9,985 bases of DNA from Gammaproteobacteria bacterium (GTDB lineage: Bacteria; Pseudomonadota; Gammaproteobacteria; GCF-002020875): assembly GCA_018671205.1 (NCBI GenBank), contig JABHIC010000411.1, forward strand, positions 1-9,985, in the 5' to 3' direction. Numbering within the stretch: position 1 is the first letter of the stretch; each line of letters starts with the position of its first letter. The notes under the pieces were generated by a model. The model made no database searches. It worked only from the letters and a program-made list of their open reading frames with translations, and was not told the DNA's origin. The position numbers and the translations under genes were made by a program. Of this stretch, positions 1 through 6,397 are shown piece by piece.

Positions 1-729
1 AATCAGCCAGGGGTCGATCTGTAACTGCTGTGAAAACTCATTGGCGATCTGGCTGTAGTGTTGGAAGTGGTCCGACTTTCTGCGCTTCTCCCACCCCAGT
101 AACAGGGGTGGGGTGATGGTCTGCTCCACCCCTTTGAGTAGCTCAGGGGCTCCCTCGGAGAGGTCATTGTTGATCAGTACCACACAGGGGATAAAGCGGT
201 TGCCTGTTGTGGTTTCAGTAAGCAGAAGGTTGTCTCCCTCTCTCTCGATCGGCTCCAGGGTCACGGTCGCACCGGAGGGGAGCGTGAGGGTCTCAGGACT
301 CTTCAGGCCCTTGATCAGAGAGCCGATCCGGACATGAAATCCGGCATGTTGCAGAATACGTTGTAGGGTGGCAAGGCTCTCTAGATAAAAGAGATTTCTG
401 GTGTGGTTTTCAGGAATAATCAGTATGTTGCAGGCAGTGGGACAGATGCGATCAACCGCATTCTGGATCGCCTGTACCGAGAGCGGGAAGAAGGCGGGAT
501 TGAGGTTATTGAAGCCGGCGGGAAAGAGGTTGGTGTCTACAGGGGCCAATTTAAAACCAGCATTACGCAGGTCAACCGAGGTGTAGAACGGAGCGGGCGT
601 TTTGCGCCACTCACTTCTCAGCCAGCTTTCGATCTGTGGCTGTTGGTCTAGAAGGTGGCTCTCGATCTCATGAAGTGGGCCGGTCAGTGCAGTGGTGAGA
701 TGTGGGACGGGAGTACGATTTGATTCCAT
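1..729 (-). CDS. gshA: Glutamate-cysteine ligase, ferrooxidans type (partial, N-terminal 243 aa)
   Basis: This gene catalyses the ATP-dependent joining of glutamate and cysteine to gamma-glutamylcysteine, the first step of cytoplasmic glutathione synthesis. The reading frame is open without a stop from the ATG at 729-727 to the left edge, giving 243 residues. I recognise the subfamily first described from Acidithiobacillus ferrooxidans by the stretches VDLRNAGFKLAPVDTN (about residues 52-67), FPAGFNNL, IPENHTRN (about 122-129), LINNDLSEGAPELL and GWEKRRKSDHFQHYS. Family members are roughly 430 aa, so a little over half is present. It lies 16 bp downstream of the rsmE stop on the same strand and is probably co-transcribed with it. 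The ribosome binding site is weak (an AAGG about 14 nt upstream). The start is nevertheless supported because coding-like sequence begins there and the previous gene ends just before it. The family call is from memory of the motifs. Confidence 0.9.
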   Translation of the reverse strand, partial: MESNRTPVPHLTTALTGPLHEIESHLLDQQPQIESWLRSEWRKTPAPFYTSVDLRNAGFKLAPVDTNLFPAGFNNLNPAFFPLSVQAIQNAVDRICPTACNILIIPENHTRNLFYLESLATLQRILQHAGFHVRIGSLIKGLKSPETLTLPSGATVTLEPIEREGDNLLLTETTTGNRFIPCVVLINNDLSEGAPELLKGVEQTITPPLLLGWEKRRKSDHFQHYSQIANEFSQQLQIDPWLI

Positions 730-745
730 AGTTGGTATGACGCCT

Positions 746-1483
746 TTATAGGTCTCCCCAGAGGGTTTGTAGTGTAGTGATTGCCACCACGGTAGCGGTC
801 TCTGTGCGGAGAATGCGCGGGCCAAGATGGACACGCCGGAACCCATGTTGTTCAGCACGTTCGATCTCATCGGTTGTCAGCCCCCCCTCTGGGCCAACCA
901 GTAGCGCCAGGTTATGGTCTGGGGTAGGAAAGTCACTGCAGCGTAGTTCAGCAGTGGGGTCGAGGACAAAACCCGTATGGTGGCTCTCCGTGGGGTAGTG
1001 AGAGAGCTGCTGCTGTAGCTTGGTAGGGGGGTGAAGGGTTGGAACCTGGTTTCTGCCACATTGCTCACAGGCAGAGATCATTACCCCCCTCCAGTGACTG
1101 TGGCGTTTCTGCAGTCGCTTAGGCTCCAGTTTTACCACGCTCCGTTCACAAAAGAGTGGAGTGATAGCGGTAGCCCCGGTTTCGACCGCTTTTTGGATCG
1201 CAAAGTCCATCCGTTCTCCCTTGGAGATCCCCTGCAGCAGGTGGATGGAGAGCGGGCTCTCTCGCTCCGAGTGGTGTTGTTGCAGGATGGAAACAGAGAC
1301 CGTACGCCGTGTTACCTGCTCAATCAGCGCACTGAATTCACCGCCATTTCCATCAAATAGGGTGATTGAGTGACCATTTTTCAGGCGCAATACCTGGCGG
1401 ACATGGCGCTGTGCGGACTCATCCAGCTCGATGGTGGAGTGGGCGGTCAGTGGGGCGACACTGAATATTCTTGGAGAAGCCAT
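746..1483 (-). CDS. rsmE: 16S rRNA (uracil(1498)-N(3))-methyltransferase RsmE
   Basis: RsmE uses S-adenosylmethionine to methylate N3 of U1498 in 16S rRNA. The 245-residue product matches the usual length of about 243-245 aa. Visible family hallmarks are the N-terminal PUA-like region (RHVRQVLRLKNGHSITLFDG, about residues 26-45), QGISKGERMDFAIQKAVETG (84-103), the EQCGRN motif (140-145), and the SPOUT knot residues LVGPEGGLT (195-203) and LGPRILRTETA (220-230), which form the SAM pocket. The frame is open further upstream to 1636. I chose the ATG at 1483 because MASPRIF fits known N-termini, the extension is basic and unlike the family, and the extension would overlap the divergent gene at 1532. 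The gene precedes gshA by 16 bp. In Escherichia coli rsmE adjoins gshB, so a glutathione gene next to rsmE is a familiar pairing. Confidence 0.95.
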   Translation of the reverse strand: MASPRIFSVAPLTAHSTIELDESAQRHVRQVLRLKNGHSITLFDGNGGEFSALIEQVTRRTVSVSILQQHHSERESPLSIHLLQGISKGERMDFAIQKAVETGATAITPLFCERSVVKLEPKRLQKRHSHWRGVMISACEQCGRNQVPTLHPPTKLQQQLSHYPTESHHTGFVLDPTAELRCSDFPTPDHNLALLVGPEGGLTTDEIERAEQHGFRRVHLGPRILRTETATVVAITTLQTLWGDL

Positions 1484-1493
1484 AAGTAATCCG

Positions 1494-1501
1494 ATTATAA
1501 T
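1494..1501. promoter_or_regulatory. Palindromic ATTATAAT element, possible shared -10 box of divergent genes
   Basis: The 8-bp palindrome ATTATAAT lies between the divergent starts of rsmE (1483) and the small gene at 1532, so TATAAT can be read on both strands (plus 1496-1501; minus 1499-1494). On the plus strand it is a reasonable distance upstream of the ATG at 1532. The best plus-strand -35 candidate, TTGGAG at 1471-1476, is poor and 19 bp away. On the minus strand the box lies only 11 bp from the rsmE ATG, which would leave almost no leader. It is therefore better supported for the plus-strand gene. Confidence 0.4.
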
Positions 1502-1531
1502 CGATTTTTTATAGAAAAAGAGGGGTGCAAG

Positions 1532-1795
1532 ATGGTGTCTGACTGGAGTGATGTGGTTGCGGCCTATCTGAAGTCGTGTCGTGAGCTGTCTCAGATGACG
1601 GAATATAATGGCTGGATTGATAACAGTACGTTGCAATATCAGATTGTGGATGAGGACAGCGAGGGGGTTACTGTCGAGCTCAGTTTTGAGGAGATCTTTA
1701 CCAGTGCCTGTTGTGAAGAGCGGGCGGAGCGTTGGGGGCGGGTGCGTCTCGGGTTTAATGGGGTGGGCGGGATTGAGTCGTTTCGGCTCCTGTGA
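1532..1795 (+). CDS. Small acidic protein of unknown function (87 aa)
   Basis: I do not recognise this protein. It is 87 residues long, acidic overall, and has no signal peptide or membrane segment. The N-terminal half looks helical (WSDVVAAYLKSCRELSQM). The rest alternates polar and hydrophobic residues like short beta strands (LQYQIVDE, GVTVELSFEEIF, GRVRLGFNG, IESFRLL). A vicinal Cys-Cys pair sits at about residues 60-61. The start is supported by a good ribosome binding site, AGAGGGG, a few bases before the ATG, and by an upstream TATAAT at 1496-1501. It is transcribed divergently from rsmE and ends before the non-coding region at 1796-2037. A real gene is likely because of the clear RBS and fitting gene boundaries. 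The function is unknown. Confidence 0.65.
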   Translation: MVSDWSDVVAAYLKSCRELSQMTEYNGWIDNSTLQYQIVDEDSEGVTVELSFEEIFTSACCEERAERWGRVRLGFNGVGGIESFRLL

Positions 1796-1851
1796 CCCTC
1801 CCTTCTCGCAACCTCTTTTTATCGGGGGAGGTAAAAAAAGATAAAAAATGG

Positions 1852-1881
1852 TTGCGTTTGTCTATGTTATAGAATTATAAT
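1852..1881 (+). promoter_or_regulatory. Strong candidate sigma70-type promoter of a small RNA
   Basis: A perfect -10 box TATAAT (1876-1881) is preceded, 18 bp upstream, by TTGCGT (1852-1857), a moderate -35 box. Transcription would begin around 1886-1889, at the base of the large hairpin at 1887-1947. No open reading frame follows on the plus strand for several kilobases, so the promoter has no protein-coding target. Confidence 0.6.
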
Positions 1882-1885
1882 ACTG

Positions 1886-1963
1886 GCTTGAGCTGATATC
1901 ACACAGTCTACCCTCCTCCTCAGACAGTGATATCGCGAAGGCTCAAGTAGATAGGCTCTTTTT
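1886..1963 (+). ncRNA. Candidate small RNA with an anti-Shine-Dalgarno C-rich loop
   Basis: Directly after the promoter at 1852-1881 there is a long imperfect hairpin. CTTGAGC (1887-1893) pairs with GCTCAAG (1941-1947), GATATCAC (1895-1902) with GTGATATC (1927-1934), and GTCT (1906-1909) with AGAC (1922-1925), with small internal loops between them. The 12-nt apical loop is ACCCTCCTCCTC (1910-1921), complementary to Shine-Dalgarno sequences. Known bacterial small RNAs present CCUCC-type loops to bind ribosome binding sites, for example the CCUCCUCCC RNAs of alphaproteobacteria. A role as a trans-acting regulator of translation is therefore inferred. The 3' end is uncertain. A run of five T (1959-1963) follows the stem after 11 nt and is not a classical terminator. 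No Rfam family came to mind. On the minus strand the same DNA gives a loop with repeated AGGA, a possible CsrA-like motif, but I see no promoter there. Confidence 0.5.
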
Positions 1964-1970
1964 CCCCCAA

Positions 1971-1995
1971 TTAAAAGACCTGTCGCCGCCGGTCT
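1971..1995 (-). terminator. Weak candidate terminator of the metK-ahcY-metF cluster
   Basis: Read on the minus strand, AGACC (1995-1991) pairs with GGTCT (1980-1976) around a 10-nt GC-rich loop, followed by TTTTAA. It lies 43 nt past the stop of the last gene of the methionine-cycle cluster. The stem is only 5 bp and the T-run is short, so this may be a weak or non-functional terminator. Confidence 0.35.
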
Positions 1996-2037
1996 GGACC
2001 CCCCCGTTCAGATCGGCATTTTTATGCCTGTCACCTT

Positions 2038-2571
2038 TTACCGGGTAGGGTTTCCGTCGAGGCTGATCCGGTTTTTCTCTTCCCAGTAGTCCCGAATCCC
2101 CTGCTCTCCCTTCTTCTCAATCCACTGGTCGAGCAGTTCACGGTGGCCATCGAATGTCATCCTGGGAACCCCAAAGCCGCAAGAGGTATGGATCAGCTCA
2201 ATGGTGAGGCTGATGATCTGGCGGGCACCGATGTTTTCTGCAAAATGGGGGGAGAGGTCACTCCATGCGTCGTCGTCAGGATGGAGCGCGGTTGCCCTCC
2301 CATAGGTTCGAAGAATGAGTGGTTTCTCTCCAAAAGAGCAGAACATCAGGGTCATTCTGGAATCTTCCAGCAGGTGAGCAGCGGTCTCGTTGCCGCTTCC
2401 CGTCAGATTGAGCCAGAGAATGTGCTGATCATCGATAACCCGAAGCGCATCAAGCCCTTTTGGGGAGAGGTTGATACGTCCCTCTTTGGGGGCGGTAGCC
2501 ACGAAGAAGAGGGGTTGTTGCCGGATGAACTCAATGTGGCGCTCTTCCAATGTCTGAAAAAGTTTTCCCAT
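2038..2571 (-). CDS. Pyridoxamine 5'-phosphate oxidase (PNPOx)-like flavoprotein
   Basis: This 177-residue protein belongs to the PNPOx-like split-barrel family, whose members usually bind FMN or a related flavin and carry out varied redox reactions. Evidence: the N-terminal ILWLNLTGSGNETAAHL segment (about residues 51-67, the typical phosphate-binding turn), the beta strands LFFVATAPKEGRINLSPKG (21-39), the CGFGVPRM segment (131-138), and the C-terminal KNRISLDGNP. The last two are typical of a conserved subfamily distinct from true PdxH. The substrate is unknown, and it should not be called the vitamin B6 enzyme. The ATG directly follows the metF stop (stop 2574-2572, start 2571), and its RBS-like AGAGGAA lies inside the end of metF, so the two are almost certainly translationally coupled. 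It is the last gene of the cluster on this strand. Confidence 0.85.
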   Translation of the reverse strand: MGKLFQTLEERHIEFIRQQPLFFVATAPKEGRINLSPKGLDALRVIDDQHILWLNLTGSGNETAAHLLEDSRMTLMFCSFGEKPLILRTYGRATALHPDDDAWSDLSPHFAENIGARQIISLTIELIHTSCGFGVPRMTFDGHRELLDQWIEKKGEQGIRDYWEEKNRISLDGNPTR

Positions 2572-3423
2572 CTATTCCTCTGCCTTTAGATCCAGGTGGT
2601 TGAAAATTTGTAGGGTAGGGAGAGACTGGTTCATGGTGTAGAAGTGAAGGCCAGGTGCTCCGGCACTCAATAGGTCCTGGCAGAGGCGAGTGGTCACCTC
2701 CAGGCCAAAGCTCTTGAGTGAATCTGTATCGTCACGGAAGGCGATCAGTCGCTCACGAATCCAGCGTGGAATTTCAGCGCCACACATCTCGGAAAAACGG
2801 GAGAGGTTGGTGTAGTTGGTAATGGGCATGATGCCGGGGACAATGGGAAGGTCGAGCCCCATCATTGCACACTCCTCATTGAAGCGCAGATAGGCATCAA
2901 TGTTGTAAAAATATTGGGTAATGGCACTGTTGGCACCCGCCTCTACTTTTCGTTTGAAATTTTTCAGGTCAGTGAATGCATCGGGGGCCTGGGGGTGAAA
3001 TTCCGGATAGGCAGCCACCTCAATATGGAAGTGATCTCCTGTCTGTTGGCGGATAAATTCAACCAGCTCATTGGCGTAGCGGAAATCACCAGAGTCACCC
3101 ATTCCAGAGGGCATATCGCCCCGTAAGGCGACGATACGCCGGATTCCGGCCTGTTGATAGCCGCCTAGAATCTCAGCAATACTGTCGCGGGTTGCACCAA
3201 CACAGGAGAGGTGGGGGGCCGCATCAACCCCCTGCTTGTGGATATCCAGTACCGTCTCGCGGGTCCCCTTCTGGGTGCTACCACCAGCACCAAAAGTGAC
3301 AGAGGCATAGGCGGGTTGTAGCGCATCAAAGAGTGTTTTCTCTGTGGCCTGAAGCTTCTCTTTTCCCGCTTCAGTTTTGGGAGGGAAAAACTCAAGGCTA
3401 AATTGTATAGCGGTATCGTTCAT
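2572..3423 (-). CDS. metF: 5,10-methylenetetrahydrofolate reductase MetF
   Basis: MetF reduces 5,10-methylenetetrahydrofolate to 5-methyltetrahydrofolate with NADH through bound FAD, supplying the methyl group for homocysteine remethylation. Numbered from the ATG at 3423 the protein has 283 residues. Visible family features are SLEFFPPKT (catalytic Glu at residue 11, equivalent to Glu28 of E. coli), ASVTFGAGGS (40-49), APHLSCVGATRD, RRIVALRGDMP (Asp103 equivalent to E. coli Asp120), AAYPEFHP (137-144), LKNFKRKVEAGANSAITQYF and the C-terminal LHFYTMNQS. The frame is open up to 3513. The ATG at 3444 (MLKDLPTM...) has a better RBS (AAGGGA, 8 nt before it) and is a serious alternative start, adding 7 residues. 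MetF lies 212 bp downstream of ahcY, across a gap with two inverted repeats, and is coupled to the PNPOx-like gene. Confidence 0.95.
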   Translation of the reverse strand: MNDTAIQFSLEFFPPKTEAGKEKLQATEKTLFDALQPAYASVTFGAGGSTQKGTRETVLDIHKQGVDAAPHLSCVGATRDSIAEILGGYQQAGIRRIVALRGDMPSGMGDSGDFRYANELVEFIRQQTGDHFHIEVAAYPEFHPQAPDAFTDLKNFKRKVEAGANSAITQYFYNIDAYLRFNEECAMMGLDLPIVPGIMPITNYTNLSRFSEMCGAEIPRWIRERLIAFRDDTDSLKSFGLEVTTRLCQDLLSAGAPGLHFYTMNQSLPTLQIFNHLDLKAEE

Positions 3424-3504
3424 AGTGGGTAGATCCTTAAGCATCTCATAAATCCCTTCATAACGTTTCTCGGATACGCTGCAAAACATCCAACTGCGCT
3501 CGAC

Positions 3505-3531
3505 GATAGCCATCCCTGGCTATCAACGGCC
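3505..3531. repeat. Inverted repeat with adjacent AACGGCC upstream of metF
   Basis: GATAGCC (3505-3511) and GGCTATC (3518-3524) form a perfect 7-bp inverted repeat around a 6-nt spacer. AACGGCC follows immediately (3525-3531). The same heptamer recurs at 3594-3600, and its complement GGCCGTT at 3573-3579. In a metF leader RNA these copies could form alternative pairings. It sits about 80 nt upstream of the metF start and overlaps the longer, unlikely reading of the metF frame. Confidence 0.5.
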
Positions 3532-3572
3532 CCGGAATCGCTATGAAGGAACTTATGAAACTATTTATATAT

Positions 3573-3600
3573 GGCCGTTACACGAGCCCGTGCAACGGCC
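3573..3600. repeat. Strong hairpin between ahcY and metF
   Basis: GGCCGTT (3573-3579) pairs with AACGGCC (3594-3600) and CACG (3581-3584) with CGTG (3589-3592), with one mismatch between the stems and a 4-nt loop. It lies 35 nt past the ahcY stop. No T-run follows on either strand, so it is not a standard intrinsic terminator. It could be an mRNA-stabilising 3' hairpin, a processing site, an operator, or part of a metF leader. On the minus strand a weak promoter-like pair (TTGCAC, 18 bp, TATATA) overlaps it. Confidence 0.5.
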
Positions 3601-3635
3601 ATTACGGATGCAATTTTAGTATTTGCAGTAGCGAC

Positions 3636-5045
3636 TCAGTAGCGATAGTGGTCTGGCTTGTAGGGGCCATCTACCGCAACGCTGATGTAGTCTGCCTGCT
3701 GTTGGCTCAGTGTGGTGAGGTTGGCACCGATCTTCTGCAGGTGGTGGCGAGCCACCTCCTCATCCAGCTTCTTCGGCAGGGTGTAGACCTTGTTCTGATA
3801 CTCACCGGTCTGGTTGAAGAGTGCGATCTGTGCCAGCGTCTGGTTGGTGAATGAGTTAGACATGACGAAGCTGGGATGCCCCGTGGCACAACCCAGATTG
3901 ACCAGACGACCCTCAGCCAGCAGAATAATCTTGTTGCCACTAGGCAGGGTGATATGATCAACCTGAGGCTTAATGTTATCCCACTCATATTGTTTCATGT
4001 TGGCAACATCGATCTCATTGTCAAAGTGACCGATATTACAGACGATGGTTTCATGTTTCATCTGCACCATGTGGTCATGGGTGATGACATTGAAGTTACC
4101 TGTTGCGGTGACAAAGATATCCCCCTGTGAGGCGGCATCATCCATCGTTACCACACGGTACCCCTCCATCGCGGCTTGCAGTGCGCAGATGGGGTCAATC
4201 TCCGTAACCCAGACGGTAGCACCCAGGCCGCGCAGGGACTGCGCACAGCCCTTGCCCACATCGCCATAACCGAGGACGACCGAAATCTTGCCGGCAATCA
4301 TCACATCAGTGGCGCGTTTGATGCCATCAACCAGTGATTCGCGGCAACCGTAGAGGTTGTCAAACTTGGATTTCGTGACCGAGTCGTTTACATTGATCGC
4401 AGGGAAGGGTAGATCGCCACTCTTCTCCATTTGATAGAGGCGGTGGACGCCTGTGGTGGTCTCTTCGGTAACGCCTTGAATGCTCTTCAGTGCCTTGGAG
4501 TACCAGTGGGGAGACTCCAGTAGCTTTGCCTTGATGGTGGCGTAGAGCACCTCCTCCTCTTCACTGGTTGGGTTATCCAGTACCGAGAGATCACTCTCTG
4601 CCTTTGTGCCGAGGATCAGAAGCAGAGTGGCATCTCCGCCATCATCCAGAATCATATTGGGCGAACCCCCATCGGACCACTCCATAATCTTATGAGTGTA
4701 CTGCCAGTAATCCTCCAGGCTCTCTCCCTTATAGGCAAAAACCGGAATGCCCTGATCGGCAATCGCAGCGGCCGCATGATCCTGGGTGGAGTAGATGTTG
4801 CAGGAGGCCCAACGTACCTCAGCGCCCAGTTCGATTAGGGTCTCAATTAGTGCGCCGGTCTGGATGGTCATGTGGAGGGAGCCCGCGATACGTGCCCCCT
4901 TCAGTGGTTTTTCCTCACCGTATTTTGCCCGTAGTGCCATCAGCCCCGGCATTTCAACCTCGGCGATACGCAGCTCTTTATGCCCCCAGTCCTTAAGAGT
5001 CAAGTCAGCAATAATGTAGTTGTCAGTGGTTTCGGGTGTACTCAT
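3636..5045 (-). CDS. ahcY: Adenosylhomocysteinase (S-adenosyl-L-homocysteine hydrolase)
   Basis: AhcY reversibly hydrolyses S-adenosylhomocysteine to adenosine and homocysteine using tightly bound NAD, relieving product inhibition of methyltransferases. The 469-residue product matches the long bacterial form, which carries an insertion of about 40 residues (here around residues 148-185, rich in Glu and Lys). Family signatures are GSLHMTIQTGALIETL (55-70), SCNIYSTQDHAAAAI (81-95), the NAD-binding glycine loop VVLGYGDVGKG (256-266), the NVNDSVTKSKFDN segment with catalytic Lys and Asp (218-230), and the conserved C-terminus GPYKPDHYRY, whose Lys and Tyr reach into the neighbouring NAD site. The start at 5045 is preceded by GGAG about 10 nt upstream. 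The metK stop is 54 bp upstream on the same strand, so co-transcription with metK is likely. I found no match to the SAH riboswitch consensus I can recall in that short gap. Confidence 0.98.
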   Translation of the reverse strand: MSTPETTDNYIIADLTLKDWGHKELRIAEVEMPGLMALRAKYGEEKPLKGARIAGSLHMTIQTGALIETLIELGAEVRWASCNIYSTQDHAAAAIADQGIPVFAYKGESLEDYWQYTHKIMEWSDGGSPNMILDDGGDATLLLILGTKAESDLSVLDNPTSEEEEVLYATIKAKLLESPHWYSKALKSIQGVTEETTTGVHRLYQMEKSGDLPFPAINVNDSVTKSKFDNLYGCRESLVDGIKRATDVMIAGKISVVLGYGDVGKGCAQSLRGLGATVWVTEIDPICALQAAMEGYRVVTMDDAASQGDIFVTATGNFNVITHDHMVQMKHETIVCNIGHFDNEIDVANMKQYEWDNIKPQVDHITLPSGNKIILLAEGRLVNLGCATGHPSFVMSNSFTNQTLAQIALFNQTGEYQNKVYTLPKKLDEEVARHHLQKIGANLTTLSQQQADYISVAVDGPYKPDHYRY

Positions 5046-5099
5046 TTAATTTTGTCTCCGTAATCTTTGTCTTAACTTAATATTGTTGTAGCTGGGCTT

Positions 5100-6260
5100 T
5101 TATAGGCCCGCAGCGTTACGCAGCTCATCTGCCTTGTCGGTATGCTCCCAGCTGAATGTATCCTCCGTACGACCGAAGTGGCCGTAGGCAGCGCTCTTCT
5201 GGTAGATCGGGCGTAATAGATCGAGCATTTCAATGATACCGAGGGGTCTCAGGTTGAAGATTTCACTGACCAGTGTCTCGATCTTGCTATCCTCAATCAC
5301 CCCGGTACCGAAAGTCTCCACCGTGATGGAGGTGGGTTCAGCCACCCCAATGGCGTAGGAGATCTGGATCTCACAGCGTTCAGCCAGTCCGGCCGCAACA
5401 ATATTTTTGGCGACATAACGGCCCGCATAGGCGGCGGAACGGTCGACTTTTGAGGGGTCTTTGCCCGAGAAGGCGCCACCACCGTGACGAGCCATGCCGC
5501 CATAGGTATCGACGATGATCTTGCGTCCGGTTAATCCACAGTCCCCCACCGGGCCACCAATGATAAATTGGCCGGTTGGGTTGATATGGTACTGCGTGTT
5601 GTTATCCAGCCACTCAGCAGGCAAAACCGGGCGGATAATCTCTTCCAGAACGGCATCCTGAAGGTCAGCGTAGGAGATATCCGGGTCATGCTGGGTAGAG
5701 AGTACTACGGCACTGATTCCGACGGGTTTGCCATCGCGGTAGCGGAAGGTGACCTGACTCTTCGCATCGGGGCGTAGCCAGGGTAGAGAGCCACTCTTAC
5801 GAAGTTGGGCCTGGCGCTCTACCAAACGGTGCGAATAGGTGATGGGAGCGGGCATCAGCACATCGGTCTCGTTGGATGCGTAACCAAACATCATCCCCTG
5901 GTCACCGGCACCCTGCTCGTGTTCTGCGGACTCATCAACACCCATTGCAATATCGGAGGACTGTTTGCCAATGGCCGAGATGACGGCACAGGTTTGTCCA
6001 TCAAAGCCAACCTCGGCAGAGTCATAGCCGATATCGCAGACCACCTTACGTACCACAGCCTCGGTATCGACCCAGCCATTGGTGGTGATCTCTCCGGCCA
6101 GAACAACCATGCCGGTCTTGACCAGGGTCTCGCAGGCAACACGGGAGTGTATGTCCTCTTTCAACAGGGCATCAAGGATTGCATCCGAGATCTGGTCGGC
6201 CATCTTGTCAGGGTGTCCCTCTGAGACGGACTCAGAGGTAAAAAGTGTTTCGTTACTCAT
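5100..6260 (-). CDS. metK: S-adenosylmethionine synthetase (methionine adenosyltransferase)
   Basis: MetK makes S-adenosylmethionine from methionine and ATP, releasing phosphate and diphosphate. It acts in the cytoplasm as a tetramer. With the ATG at 6260 the protein has 386 residues (E. coli MetK 384). Hallmarks are SESVSEGHPDKMADQISDA (9-27), the methionine/ATP signature GAGDQGMMFGYA (117-128), and the P-loop-like GGGAFSGKDPSKVDRS (260-275). The frame is open 14 codons further upstream, but that extension would be encoded by the terminator stem of the leader, and MSNETLFTSES is the expected N-terminus. A GGAG lies about 13 nt before the ATG, rather far. It is the first gene of metK-ahcY-metF-PNPOx. 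A promoter at 6398-6426 and an intrinsic terminator between it and the start codon indicate control by transcription attenuation. Confidence 0.98.
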   Translation of the reverse strand: MSNETLFTSESVSEGHPDKMADQISDAILDALLKEDIHSRVACETLVKTGMVVLAGEITTNGWVDTEAVVRKVVCDIGYDSAEVGFDGQTCAVISAIGKQSSDIAMGVDESAEHEQGAGDQGMMFGYASNETDVLMPAPITYSHRLVERQAQLRKSGSLPWLRPDAKSQVTFRYRDGKPVGISAVVLSTQHDPDISYADLQDAVLEEIIRPVLPAEWLDNNTQYHINPTGQFIIGGPVGDCGLTGRKIIVDTYGGMARHGGGAFSGKDPSKVDRSAAYAGRYVAKNIVAAGLAERCEIQISYAIGVAEPTSITVETFGTGVIEDSKIETLVSEIFNLRPLGIIEMLDLLRPIYQKSAAYGHFGRTEDTFSWEHTDKADELRNAAGL

Positions 6261-6394
6261 AGCGACGGTTCTACTCCATTTTGTATAAAAAAACCCGCTC
6301 AACCATTGGCGAGCGGGTTTTTGAATTCAAAGCCTGCATCGCTTTAGCCGTATTTATATAGCGCTCGCAAGCTGAGCTCAAATCAGCGCTATGA
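6261..6394 (-). promoter_or_regulatory. metK leader RNA, candidate attenuation switch or riboswitch
   Basis: From a start near 6393 the minus-strand transcript runs about 130 nt before the metK ATG. Its 5' end forms an 8-bp stem, ATAGCGCT (6392-6385) with AGCGCTAT (6365-6358), or alternatively GCTGA (6387-6383) with TCAGC (6375-6371). A middle hairpin AAAGC/GCTTT follows (6345-6341 and 6333-6329). Then comes the terminator at 6287-6320. The leader segment GCGAGCG (6368-6362) overlaps the 5' stem and is perfectly complementary to CGCTCGC (6315-6309) in the terminator's 5' arm. The first stem would therefore favour termination and the alternative pairing would favour read-through. That exclusivity is seen in the sequence. 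Sensing SAM, SAH, methionine or a protein is inference. I could not match it to SAM-I, SAM-II, SAM-IV, SAM-V or SAH consensus features. Confidence 0.55.
6287..6320 (-). terminator. Intrinsic terminator inside the metK leader
   Basis: A perfect 10-bp stem (AAACCCGCTC at 6291-6300 with GAGCGGGTTT at 6311-6320) surrounds a 10-nt loop. Read on the minus strand it ends in seven T (6293-6287), a textbook rho-independent terminator. It lies 26 nt before the metK start codon and downstream of the metK promoter, so it can only act on the metK transcript before the gene. It is nearly symmetric and could also stop plus-strand antisense transcripts. Confidence 0.88.
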
Positions 6395-6397
6395 GGA

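Noticed and set aside
1484..1636. 51-codon upstream extension of the rsmE frame
   Set aside because: It overlaps the divergent gene at 1532, does not resemble RsmE N-termini, and a start at 1483 gives the normal family length.
1797..1833. Terminator for the small gene at 1532 (CCTCCC pairing with GGGAGG)
   Set aside because: The pairing spans a long loop and is followed by A residues, not T, on the plus strand. The reverse strand also lacks a T-run after it.
1886..2037. 6S RNA or another housekeeping RNA
   Set aside because: The length and the single apical C-rich loop do not fit the long bulged duplex of 6S RNA, and I found no tRNA-like or tmRNA-like ends.
3424..3513. 30-codon upstream extension of metF
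   Set aside because: The conserved region begins just after the ATG at 3423 and the extension lies over an inverted repeat. Only the ATG at 3444, which has a good RBS, remains a real alternative.
5046..5099. SAH riboswitch upstream of ahcY
   Set aside because: The gap is only 54 nt, AT-rich, and lacks the GC-rich conserved core of that class.
3636..6260. Numerous open frames of 60-140 codons opposite ahcY and metK
   Set aside because: They are antisense or out-of-frame shadows of two highly conserved genes and have no RBS or recognisable family.
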